Of a stretch of 64,000 bases of DNA, positions 8,133 to 16,021 are shown piece by piece. The notes under the pieces were generated by a model that was not told the origin of the DNA, made no database searches, and worked only from the letters and a program-made list of their open reading frames with translations. How positions within the stretch are numbered: position 1 is the stretch's first letter; each line of letters starts with the position of its first letter. A program made the position numbers and the translations under genes. The stretch is from Pedobacter foliorum (GTDB lineage Bacteria > Bacteroidota > Bacteroidia > Sphingobacteriales > Sphingobacteriaceae): NCBI RefSeq assembly GCF_013266735.1, contig NZ_JABSNU010000002.1, forward strand, positions 248,001 to 312,000, written 5' to 3'.

Positions 8133-9341
8133 CTATTTCAATAAGTATTCATGAGCGGGAATGACATGAATGATCTTTCCATTTTTTTCGAATTGATCTT
8201 TTTGTGAAATAGTGACTAAGATTCCTTCTTCAATATTAAATAATTCCAGGGCTTCAATCATACCATTGAGTTCTCTATCTAGATTATCTGGATTTAATTC
8301 ATAACATACCTGAATGGCTTGATGAAAAGCTCCATTTTTAAATGCAATAAAGTCACATTCTCCTTTTTCTGAAAAATAATAGATCTCTTTGTAAGTTCTG
8401 CGAAGGTGTAAAAAGATGAGATTTTCGAATTTACGACCATTGTCTTCAGTAAATGATCCTGAATTGACATTGACCAGACCTGTGTCAATTGCATATACTT
8501 TCCTCGGGTTTGCAATCTGTTTTTTTATTGAGTAACTAAACTTAGGAACAAAATGCAATAAATAGGAATATTCCATACGTGATAAATACTCTAATACGGT
8601 GCTGGTTGCACCTACTTCAAATATCTTTTTAAGATTGTTACCTGATACAGGCTTCCCGACATTTGAAATTAAATACTGGGCCAGACGCTGTAGTGTTCTA
8701 ACATCTTTGATACTGTAACGGACTGCAATGTCACGGATCAGTATGTCTTCAAAAAGATGGTTTAGAATGTCGTCGGCTCTTTCTTTAATGTATTCTGGAA
8801 AGCCTCCGATTGTTAGATAGTTAATTAGTGATTCCGCAGAAGGTTTTAATTTCTGGTGTGAGATGAACTCGTGATAGGAAAAAGGAAATAATTCTTTAGT
8901 AATATGTCTTCCAGTAAGTTTTGTTCCTAGTTCTCTACTCAATAGTGAAGCATTTGACCCAGTGACAACGATCTTATAGCCTTCGTCTAATTTTTGTCGT
9001 ACATACCTTTCCCATTCGGGTATAATTTGGATTTCATCAAACATTAACACCGAGAGATTCTGTTCCCGTATCAATTCGTCTAACCTTAGAAAATCCTTGT
9101 TTTCAAATTCATATAGCCTGGGGTCTTCAAAATTGAGGTATAGTGCTTCAGGATATTTACTGCTTAATAATTGAAAGAGCAAAGTGCTTTTTCCACACCT
9201 CCTTATTCCTGAAACAATAAGGGCATGTGAAGCTAGATTTGGTAGGAATTGCAGAGCATCTCTTTTTAAGCCTATATCCTTGTTAGCTATATTAAGACTT
9301 TGTGCCTGTATGATCTGACCGAGGATGTTTTGAGGTATCAT
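8133..9341 (-). CDS. AAA ATPase with DUF4143 domain
   Basis: This 402-residue protein combines an AAA_14 ATPase with a C-terminal DUF4143 domain, a common accessory gene in Bacteroidetes. The Walker A motif is GIRRCGKSTLL (about residue 44-54), Walker B is LMFDEIQ, and sensor 1 is VVTGSNASLL. The segment GRHITKELFPFSYHEF is typical of the family. The C-terminal half has ENLIFLHLRR and ECDFIAFKNG, the nuclease-like DUF4143 core. Roles are not established; some members sit in mobile or defence contexts. It lies alone between tRNA-Ser flank copies 2 and 3, so it is probably cargo of that island. A -7 element lies at 9388. Confidence 0.85.
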   Translation of the reverse strand: MIPQNILGQIIQAQSLNIANKDIGLKRDALQFLPNLASHALIVSGIRRCGKSTLLFQLLSSKYPEALYLNFEDPRLYEFENKDFLRLDELIREQNLSVLMFDEIQIIPEWERYVRQKLDEGYKIVVTGSNASLLSRELGTKLTGRHITKELFPFSYHEFISHQKLKPSAESLINYLTIGGFPEYIKERADDILNHLFEDILIRDIAVRYSIKDVRTLQRLAQYLISNVGKPVSGNNLKKIFEVGATSTVLEYLSRMEYSYLLHFVPKFSYSIKKQIANPRKVYAIDTGLVNVNSGSFTEDNGRKFENLIFLHLRRTYKEIYYFSEKGECDFIAFKNGAFHQAIQVCYELNPDNLDRELNGMIEALELFNIEEGILVTISQKDQFEKNGKIIHVIPAHEYLLK

Positions 9342-9387
9342 AAAGAAAAATGTTTGACAGAAAAATACAATAGTTTTGTTTAGTAAA

Positions 9388-9395
9388 CAAAGGTA
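9388..9395 (-). promoter_or_regulatory. -7 promoter element for the AAA/DUF4143 gene
   Basis: Minus-strand TACCTTTG matches TAnnTTTG, 47 bases upstream of the ATG at 9341. Confidence 0.45.
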
Positions 9396-9491
9396 TTGTT
9401 CGTTTGGATTGAAAGGTATGCTTTTTCAGTTTGCTTATCGTCTTAACAATCAAACTAGATTGGGCAACTTTATGAAAAACATATTAAACCT

Positions 9492-9599
9492 AACGGCAGT
9501 GGATACGCACCAGCCAATGGTACCAAAGTTTATTACGAAGTATACGGCGACGGTAAGCCTGTCGTTCCCAAGGACATGGCATACACCTTTTTCAGATAG
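9492..9599 (+). pseudogene. Alpha/beta-hydrolase N-terminal scrap
   Basis: One frame reads GSGYAPANGTKVYYEVYGDG then KPVV, which is the opening of the extracellular alpha/beta-hydrolase family that normally continues into the HG oxyanion motif. The match stops at about 9565, the frame then ends at a TAG, and no start codon or catalytic core is present. It is a decayed or recombined fragment. Confidence 0.5.
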
Positions 9600-9708
9600 A
9601 AAATTATCACGGGCAACTTCAGCTAATTCCCTAATTATGCTATGTAAGTGTTTTTGAATTACTAACTTGGTTAAAATAATGCGCTTTTAATGAATTGGGT
9701 GATCTTAT

Positions 9709-9793
9709 ATGGTGACAAGTAAGCCTGAAATTATTACTTTAACGACAGATCGTTTGATCGTTAGAGATTTAAATAACAGTAATCTATTGTTAC
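9709..9793 (+). pseudogene. GNAT acetyltransferase N-terminal scrap
   Basis: From ATG 9709 the frame reads TLTTDRLIVRDL, the start signature of RimJ/RimL-type GNAT acetyltransferases. It is cut off after about 28 codons at the junction with the integrase remnant on the other strand. No acetyl-CoA site follows. It marks a recombination boundary. Confidence 0.5.
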
Positions 9794-9904
9794 TTAGATA
9801 TAGATTGCACTTAACAATGCCATATCAGTACCCTCTTTAACATCCAGAATTTTAGCGTAATGTAATGTTGTGTAGTTAGTGTTGGAATGGCCAAGCATTT
9901 TGGA
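9794..9904 (-). pseudogene. Tyrosine recombinase C-terminal remnant 2
   Basis: The minus-strand frame reads SKMLGHSNTNYTTLHYAKIL then DVKEGTDMALL, again the tail of a Bacteroidetes tyrosine recombinase with the Tyr in HYAKIL. Upstream of SKML the similarity ends abruptly about 55 bases from the tRNA-Ser flank copy 3. Only about 35 codons remain, so it is non-functional. An open frame running through it to 10126 crosses the tRNA and is not a gene. Confidence 0.75.
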
Positions 9905-9960
9905 TCCCGAATGATTCACCAATTGAATATGAATTTCGGGGTATTTCTGGTATCCACTGA

Positions 9961-9999
9961 AAACAAAAAATCCTGAAATCTTTCGATTCCAGGATTTTT
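9961..9999 (-). terminator. tRNA-Ser terminator (flank copy 3)
   Basis: The hairpin TCCTGAAATC / GATTCCAGGA (9971-9994) is followed on the minus strand by an A-run on the plus strand, that is a U-run in the RNA. It lies 22 bases beyond the tRNA CCA end. This stretch is the third copy of the att-like repeat. Confidence 0.7.
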
Positions 10000-10015
10000 G
10001 TAGGCTTTGATACCT

Positions 10016-10105
10016 TGGCGGAGAGTGGGGGATTCGAACCCGCGGACCCTTTGACAAGTCAACAGTTTTCAAGACTGCCGCAATCGACCACTCTGCCAAC
10101 TCTCC
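10016..10105 (-). tRNA. tRNA-Ser(UGA), copy 1
   Basis: The 90-base minus-strand sequence folds as a class II tRNA. The acceptor stem is GGAGAGT/ACTCTCC, the discriminator is G, and CCA is encoded. The anticodon loop is CTTGAAA, giving UGA, and the T arm is GCGGGTTCGAATCCC. A long variable arm (TTGACTTGTCAAAGG region) is the serine hallmark. Sequence and 16 bases of 5' flank are identical to the copy at 41835-41924. Confidence 0.97.
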
Positions 10106-10262
10106 GCGACAAAAGTACAAACTCAAATCGATTCTACAAACTCAGATTCACATATATTTTATATTAATTTAATATGGAGAAGTTTGTGTATGCTTAATCG
10201 GTTGAGCCACAACTTTTTTGCGGTTGAGCTACTTTAAAATAAAAATTTCATAACCCTATTAT

Positions 10263-13200
10263 TTATCTTTCAAATTTTAAAATTGTGTAAGAATTAGCAG
10301 GAAAGTCATATAAAGGAGCTTTTCCTGTTAGCTTTATTTTCGAATACACGGTCTTGTGTTGATCAGGATGTGCAGGTGTATTTCTTGAAGTTAATGCACC
10401 TTTCAAAGTAGAAATAGATACATCTTCCTTTCTGCCTTCAAAATCCAGATCTAATTCTGTGCGTACATCCAAGCCGGTATTTACTACATGTAGTACCAAT
10501 GTTTTCCCATCTTCACTGCGAGTTGCGGTTACATCCAGATCTCCCTCTGCTGTACTTTTAACAAGTAGTGGCAAGTGCTGTTCTGCCTGCATTTTTTGAG
10601 AATAGAAGGGAGGCATGCCCCATACCTGATCACCTGTAAAGAAAATCTGTCCTTGATCCCAATCGTTGTCGTTTTGTAAATAAGGCTGCAAGGCATTTGC
10701 AGGACTAGACGTCAATACAAATTCACTATGTCTTCTAATTGCATTCAAGTTAGTTGCATGGCCTAAAGCTCGCTGTACACCATGTTTACTGCCGTTTTCT
10801 TCAAATACAGCTATCTTCATTTTAGTTTCAGGATCCCACTGTTTAAACATGCGTTGCATTTCAGCAAGTTGCTTATCGGTATCCAAACCAGCCCTTGGAT
10901 CATCGCCACCAACATGAAGATCCCAATAGTCGGCTTTGCCATTCAATTCTTTGAAAACATACTCCATATTAGGAGAGCCTGGGCGCCACCATGCCGCATG
11001 GATAAACTTTAATGAGCTATCCTTTTGTTTCATGGCTTGTTGTAATAGTTTGAAACGAGTTACATATTCCTCATAAGCTTGTTTACTATCGCCATTAAAA
11101 ATCACCTCTTCGTTGCCTATCTCAATGTATTTTACATTGTATGGCTTAGGATGTCCACTCTTTGTACGTTTCGCTCCCCATGGGGTAGATGCGTCACCGT
11201 TCAAGTACTCTATCATGTCGGCAACATCTTCTGGTGTCTCATAGATGTTGATTGCGAAGGATGGTTCTATTGATGTTGCTTCACAGAATTTCAGGAACTC
11301 CTCAATTCCAAAGCCATTGGTAGTGTACCAGTTCCAGTGCCCGCGGTATGGAGGACGCTTATCCGGATCACCTATCATATTCTTGAATTTGTATTCAGGT
11401 GAGTTCACCATAGTTCCTGCATAGCGCATGAAAGTTAGTCCCTGAGCTACCAATGCATTTCCAATATCTGCTCGGATTGGTAAACCTTTAAACTGATCTT
11501 TACCTGTGCTCATCAGCACTGCCTGATCTACCCAAAGCTTTCCTTTTGAGGAAAGGTATATTGCTAATCGTGCGTTCTTATCTGCTGTGTTGGATGTTAA
11601 CGTAAATGGACATTTTTTCCAAGAATTGCCAATACCGTTAAGTTTACTAGAGGCATAAGTTTTACTGCCATCCGCACTTTCAAGTGCCACAGTTACGGGG
11701 CCAGTAAGCTTTTCTCCTTTTAAATAGACGCGTCCTTTAAATACCTGATTCTTGCGTAATGCTAAGCCCCAACGATTTAAACTGCGGTTTGCAATACCAA
11801 CCTTTCCGGTGCCACCTGTAAAAGTAATTACCTGTGAATTTTTACCATTATAGGCTGTATTATTATCTACATAGAAAGTGCCTTTTGCTTCACCTGAGCG
11901 TATGATGTCCCAGTTGTAACTTATTTGTTCGTCTGCTGTATTTAAAAGTTTTACTGGTGTTGTTTTACCGTTTTCCTGTAGTGTAACATTGCGAAATTCC
12001 ATCGCAGAACGCCAGGTGCGCAAGCCAATTTTTCCTTTTAATAATGGATTGCGTTCATCTTTGAAAGACAATACTTGCTGTCCGTTTAAAAATACGACCA
12101 GCTCAGGGCCATTAAGTGCTACTTTTATTTTATTCCAGTCTTCAGGATTTACATTAACCGCGGCATCTTTAAACGATTCGAAGTTCTGCATATGCTTTCC
12201 TAGACCTATTTTTTTACCATCCCTAGTTAAGCTAATCTCATATCCGTCAAAAATATCATCACCAACTCCTGCATTTGCAACGCGAACAAGCAGTGCTCCG
12301 CTTTCACCTCTTCCGGTAAATCTCATTTCAGCCTCAACACTTCCGTTTGTAAGTTCTTTTGGCTCATAAATCAGTTTTGCACTTTGATCAGGTTCAACAC
12401 CAATGTGGTGTACACCATTCATCACTACATCGCTGGTTGTGTTTCTACCCGGGATGATGGCAATGGCACCGTCTTTTGCTGTCCAATACCCTGTATATCT
12501 TCTCCAATTGTTGAAATTTACTCCAGTTGATGGCTCTTCGAAGCTTTCGCCGAAAACACGCTGATCATAGAAACCGCCATAGATTTCGTGGTTCACATCC
12601 TCTATGTTAGTTCCATAAATTAACGGACTAATCTTGTTTTGAACTTGATTACTATTTATCGAGATACGGCTTTGCTGCGAAATTGGTAACCAAACTTTAT
12701 AGCCTTTTCCTTCTCGGTTACCAACTGTGTAATAAGGTATGGCACTAAAAGTTTTGCCATTTGTGAGTTTACCTGTAATTACATTTACACCCTTAAGCAT
12801 ATCTGCACGGTATTGCAATTGCATAGTGGAATTGGTATCAATAATAAGTTGATCGATATCGCCATTATCAACACCCTCAAGACTATACACTATAGGTCCT
12901 GATGCAATTGAAACCATGTTTTTTAAATCTTTAACCTGACTGTTTGCGGTAACAAGACGTGGTTTCATTGGCAACTGCAACTCTACTAAATCTCCTTTTT
13001 TCCATTCTCTTTTGATAACTGCATAGCCATTGGTGATTGTTGCTTTTTCGGCAACTCCATTAACAAGTAGGTTAAAACCTGCGTTAAGGTTAGACTTGTA
13101 AAGGTCAAAAGGATTTTCTTTTCCTTGTGCCCATCCCGGAATTCTAATGTTTAAACTAAAATCAGATTGCTTTTCAGGATTTACATTCAAAGTTATTTTT

Positions 13201-14753
13201 CCTTCCCATGGGTAATTGGTTTTCTGAGAAATAGCGATCGCCTTTTTATCATCCATCACAATCTTTGCCTCGCTGCTAATAAACATATTAACATATAAGT
13301 TGTTGCTTGATGAAGCGTAAATATATTCCGGCAATTCCGATACCATTTTCAGGAACATCGGCGGACAGCAAGGGCAGGAGTGCCATTCCCACCGAGAGTG
13401 GTCGTGAGCGTTTAGTGGGTTTTGATAGGTGTATTTATCACCTGATAGGGAAACACCGGTTAATACGTTATTGTACAAAACTCTTTCAAATTCGTCCATG
13501 TATTTACCGTCGCCGGTTAATTCATTCATCCTTTGGCTAAAGAATCCGGCACCTACAGCGGCGCAGGTTTCTAAGTATGCACCGGTAGGGAGGAAGTAGT
13601 CTGCGCCAAATTTCTCATCATGTGCAATTGCTCCAACTCCACCTGTTACGAACATTCTGCGACCAACCATATTATCCCAAAGTCTGTTAGCAGTTTGTAT
13701 ATATCTCGGATCTTGGTTTTCTAAAGCTACAGCGGTAATACCGGCAGCTAGCAAAGTTGCACGCACTGCATGGCCTTCAATAGTTTTTTGAGCGAAAACC
13801 GAAATTGAATCCTGTGCATAATCACCCCATGTTGGTCTTGGGAATTTCTGTGTTGCGCCTTCGTTATATTTTTGGTCTTTAATCCATTGCTCGGCTTTAT
13901 CGTTACCCCAGGTTTGCCATAGGGGATATCCCGTGTTATTTCCGCGGTTTTCTATCCAGAATCTAACCAGATCATAGTAATCTTTTTCGTTTACCGGAAT
14001 GCTGAGTTTTTTCTTAAGGTCTGGATTCTCCTTGTAAAGCCAGTACAATTTCATTACCGCTTCTTCTGGTCCTGAATGTGCAGGAACGATATTTCTTTTT
14101 GGAGCCGGTCCCATAAGTTTGCTCATTTGATTTGCAAATCGGGTAGCTACTTCCAAAAGTTTAGTTTTACCGCTAGCCTTGTAATAGTGAACACCTGCCT
14201 CTATTAGCATACCTGCATTGTAAACATCATGTTGGAAACGTAATAAACCGCCATTGTCTCCCCAACGGTGAGTAGGCTCCATCAGATCTGTATAGGTATT
14301 GATATAGCCCGAGGTATCAGCTTTTTGCGCGGCGTATATGCGGTCGATATAACCGTCAAGTCTGGCCTGAAGTTTTGCGTCTGGATGTTGAATGGTTAAA
14401 TCTCCTATACCACGGATGGTTTCATAGATTAATCCATCAAACCAAGGTAAGCCAGCATGTTGTCCGGTACCTTTTTTACCTGCTGCTATCTTGTCGAAAT
14501 TCTCAAAAACATTGTTTTTGCCTCTTTCTTCTGCCGACTTAAGGTGTTGTCCTTCAAATTTGTTCAGTACATCGTTGGCAGTAACGGTACTCCAAATCTC
14601 GAATTTAGGACTCCAGAAGGCATCATTAATCTTTACTGTTTTTTCTTGCGAAATATGACTCGCTTTATGGTTCACCACGCCGAGTCTTTTACCCGAGCAG
14701 CTAAAGAGAATCAATGCAAAACCAGTAATGACGTAAGTATAGTTCTTTTTCAT
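10263..14753 (-). CDS. GH127-GH51 fusion: beta-/alpha-L-arabinofuranosidase lipoprotein
   Basis: This 1496-residue protein starts with a lipoprotein signal (FALILFSCSG, Cys about residue 19). Residues about 35-640 are a GH127 (DUF1680) beta-L-arabinofuranosidase domain with the metal/nucleophile cysteines C460, C462 and C463 in HSCPCCPPMF. From about 690 a GH51 domain begins (PLIYGTNIEDVNHEIYGG) and is interrupted by a concanavalin/DUF1080-like beta-sandwich (about 735-905) and a CBM4_9-like domain (about 920-1070). The GH51 barrel follows with acid/base Glu1215 in EIGNEE and a likely nucleophile in VFEEN (1318/1319). It should strip beta- and alpha-linked arabinofuranose from plant arabinan, pectin or extensin at the cell surface. 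Single-chain fusion of these families is unusual; both catalytic centres look intact. Confidence 0.88.
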   Translation of the reverse strand: MKKNYTYVITGFALILFSCSGKRLGVVNHKASHISQEKTVKINDAFWSPKFEIWSTVTANDVLNKFEGQHLKSAEERGKNNVFENFDKIAAGKKGTGQHAGLPWFDGLIYETIRGIGDLTIQHPDAKLQARLDGYIDRIYAAQKADTSGYINTYTDLMEPTHRWGDNGGLLRFQHDVYNAGMLIEAGVHYYKASGKTKLLEVATRFANQMSKLMGPAPKRNIVPAHSGPEEAVMKLYWLYKENPDLKKKLSIPVNEKDYYDLVRFWIENRGNNTGYPLWQTWGNDKAEQWIKDQKYNEGATQKFPRPTWGDYAQDSISVFAQKTIEGHAVRATLLAAGITAVALENQDPRYIQTANRLWDNMVGRRMFVTGGVGAIAHDEKFGADYFLPTGAYLETCAAVGAGFFSQRMNELTGDGKYMDEFERVLYNNVLTGVSLSGDKYTYQNPLNAHDHSRWEWHSCPCCPPMFLKMVSELPEYIYASSSNNLYVNMFISSEAKIVMDDKKAIAISQKTNYPWEGKITLNVNPEKQSDFSLNIRIPGWAQGKENPFDLYKSNLNAGFNLLVNGVAEKATITNGYAVIKREWKKGDLVELQLPMKPRLVTANSQVKDLKNMVSIASGPIVYSLEGVDNGDIDQLIIDTNSTMQLQYRADMLKGVNVITGKLTNGKTFSAIPYYTVGNREGKGYKVWLPISQQSRISINSNQVQNKISPLIYGTNIEDVNHEIYGGFYDQRVFGESFEEPSTGVNFNNWRRYTGYWTAKDGAIAIIPGRNTTSDVVMNGVHHIGVEPDQSAKLIYEPKELTNGSVEAEMRFTGRGESGALLVRVANAGVGDDIFDGYEISLTRDGKKIGLGKHMQNFESFKDAAVNVNPEDWNKIKVALNGPELVVFLNGQQVLSFKDERNPLLKGKIGLRTWRSAMEFRNVTLQENGKTTPVKLLNTADEQISYNWDIIRSGEAKGTFYVDNNTAYNGKNSQVITFTGGTGKVGIANRSLNRWGLALRKNQVFKGRVYLKGEKLTGPVTVALESADGSKTYASSKLNGIGNSWKKCPFTLTSNTADKNARLAIYLSSKGKLWVDQAVLMSTGKDQFKGLPIRADIGNALVAQGLTFMRYAGTMVNSPEYKFKNMIGDPDKRPPYRGHWNWYTTNGFGIEEFLKFCEATSIEPSFAINIYETPEDVADMIEYLNGDASTPWGAKRTKSGHPKPYNVKYIEIGNEEVIFNGDSKQAYEEYVTRFKLLQQAMKQKDSSLKFIHAAWWRPGSPNMEYVFKELNGKADYWDLHVGGDDPRAGLDTDKQLAEMQRMFKQWDPETKMKIAVFEENGSKHGVQRALGHATNLNAIRRHSEFVLTSSPANALQPYLQNDNDWDQGQIFFTGDQVWGMPPFYSQKMQAEQHLPLLVKSTAEGDLDVTATRSEDGKTLVLHVVNTGLDVRTELDLDFEGRKEDVSISTLKGALTSRNTPAHPDQHKTVYSKIKLTGKAPLYDFPANSYTILKFER

Positions 14754-14772
14754 TTGTGTGTGATTGAGTATC

Positions 14773-14780
14773 CAAATATA
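14773..14780 (-). promoter_or_regulatory. -7 promoter element for the GH127-GH51 gene
   Basis: Minus-strand TATATTTG matches TAnnTTTG, 20 bases upstream of ATG 14753. The operator-like repeat at 14793 begins 12 bases further upstream, within or near the -33 region. Confidence 0.6.
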
Positions 14781-14792
14781 TAAATACTTTTT

Positions 14793-14812
14793 AACTGGTA
14801 CGAACTGGTATG
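14793..14812. promoter_or_regulatory. Tandem operator-like repeat between GH127-GH51 and the GntR gene
   Basis: Two 10-base units, AACTGGTACG and AACTGGTATG, sit head to tail with a period of one helical turn. They lie between the two divergent promoters and overlap the -33 region of the glycosidase gene. The adjacent GntR/LacI-type regulator is the natural candidate to bind here; this is an inference from position. Confidence 0.5.
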
Positions 14813-14854
14813 ATTTTTTATTGTAAATTATAGTGAAAATGTCTGAACACTATT

Positions 14855-14862
14855 TATATTTG
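14855..14862 (+). promoter_or_regulatory. -7 promoter element for the GntR gene
   Basis: TATATTTG matches TAnnTTTG, ending 19 bases before the GTG start at 14882, so the leader would be very short. Confidence 0.5.
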
Positions 14863-14881
14863 CCGGATATTATATAGATTA

Positions 14882-15859
14882 GTGAAAGAAAATAGATCGA
14901 AATATAAACTTGTGGTGAGTCATGTTATTGATAGGATTCAGTCGGAAGAATATCAGAAAGGTGATCGCATCCCCTCTATAAATGAATTCAGGAACACCTA
15001 TAATTTGTCGCGGGATACTGTGTTTGCAGGTTTACGTGAATTAATGTCTAAAGGTATTATTGATTCAAATCATGGTGTCGGTTATTTTGTTACCAGTACT
15101 AAGACCAACTCATTGCGCAATATATTCCTGCTGTTTAATGAATTTAATGAGTTCAAAGAAGATTTGTACAATTCATTTATGGAAGCTGTGGGTAGCTCTG
15201 CTACAGTAGATCTTTACTTTCATAATTACAATAGACGGGTATTTGAAACGCTTATTAATGATTCCAATAATAAGTATACAGACTATGTAATTATGTCTGG
15301 AAAGTTTGAGGGTATTCAGTCATTGTTGGAAACATTGTCGGGTAGGGTATTTCTGCTGGATCATTTTCATTCTGAATTAATGGGAGAGTACTCTTCTGTT
15401 TCACAGAATTTTGAGAAAGATACCTATGAAGCATTAGTGTCTGCTATTGATCAGATCAGGAAATACAAACGTATTTTAATGGTGCAGAGTGAAGAAAAAG
15501 AGCCTTTAGAAAGATATGATGGACTTAAGGCTTTTTGCAATGAGTATGGATTTGAACATAGCTACCTCTCTGATACAGAGAAAAGAGAAATACAAATAGG
15601 TGATCTCTTTATCGTGGTTAAGGATAGAGATTTGGTGGATTTGCTTAAACAGGCAACTCTTCAGGGGTTAATTCCTGGGGTAGATTTTGGGATTATCTCT
15701 TACAATGATACACCTCTTAAGGAATTGTTAGCTGGGGGCATTACGACGCTTTCTACTGATTTTAAGCTGATGGGGCAGACAATGGCTAAGCTTATTGAGG
15801 CTAAGGGTGTTTGTACTGTTGCAAATCCTTGGAAGTTGGATGTTCGAAGGTCTTTGTAG
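14882..15859 (+). CDS. GntR-type regulator with LacI-like sensor domain
   Basis: The protein has 325 residues from a GTG start. An N-terminal winged helix of the GntR type covers about 1-75 (GDRIPSINEFRNTYNLSRDT, then GVGYFVTST). The remaining 240 residues resemble a periplasmic-binding-protein sensor, with the closing pattern LIPGVDFGIISYNDTPLKEL and the terminal GITTLSTDF segment of LacI/AraR-like effectors. It is divergent from the GH127-GH51 gene across 128 bases that contain the tandem operator-like repeat. I infer that it controls that gene in response to a sugar, plausibly arabinose or an arabino-oligosaccharide. Confidence 0.85.
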   Translation: MKENRSKYKLVVSHVIDRIQSEEYQKGDRIPSINEFRNTYNLSRDTVFAGLRELMSKGIIDSNHGVGYFVTSTKTNSLRNIFLLFNEFNEFKEDLYNSFMEAVGSSATVDLYFHNYNRRVFETLINDSNNKYTDYVIMSGKFEGIQSLLETLSGRVFLLDHFHSELMGEYSSVSQNFEKDTYEALVSAIDQIRKYKRILMVQSEEKEPLERYDGLKAFCNEYGFEHSYLSDTEKREIQIGDLFIVVKDRDLVDLLKQATLQGLIPGVDFGIISYNDTPLKELLAGGITTLSTDFKLMGQTMAKLIEAKGVCTVANPWKLDVRRSL

Positions 15860-15883
15860 GGAGGAGAGTTTTTACTTAAAATA

Positions 15884-15988
15884 CGTCATCCTGAATTTAT
15901 TTTAGGATCTCGCAAGAGAAGGGAAGCCTTGCTTGTGAGAGGTCCTGACCTCGAAGAAGCTGCGAAGCAAAATAAATTCAGGATGACG
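15884..15988. repeat. Dispersed palindromic repeat, copy 1
   Basis: It opens with CGTCATCCTGAATTTATTTT and closes with the complement (AAATAAATTCAGGATGACG), with GGATCTCGCA and a variable middle between them. Related copies lie at 46425, 48575 and 53746. It sits between the convergent ends of the GntR and TonB receptor genes. Confidence 0.8.
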
Positions 15989-16021
15989 ATGAGTGTTGAA
16001 AATTAGCTTAGAAAAATCAGT

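Noticed and set aside
9794..10126. Open frame of 110 codons across the 10 kb tRNA-Ser
   Set aside because: It reads through the antisense-to-sense tRNA sequence and into an integrase scrap; the first 35 codons are tRNA sequence.
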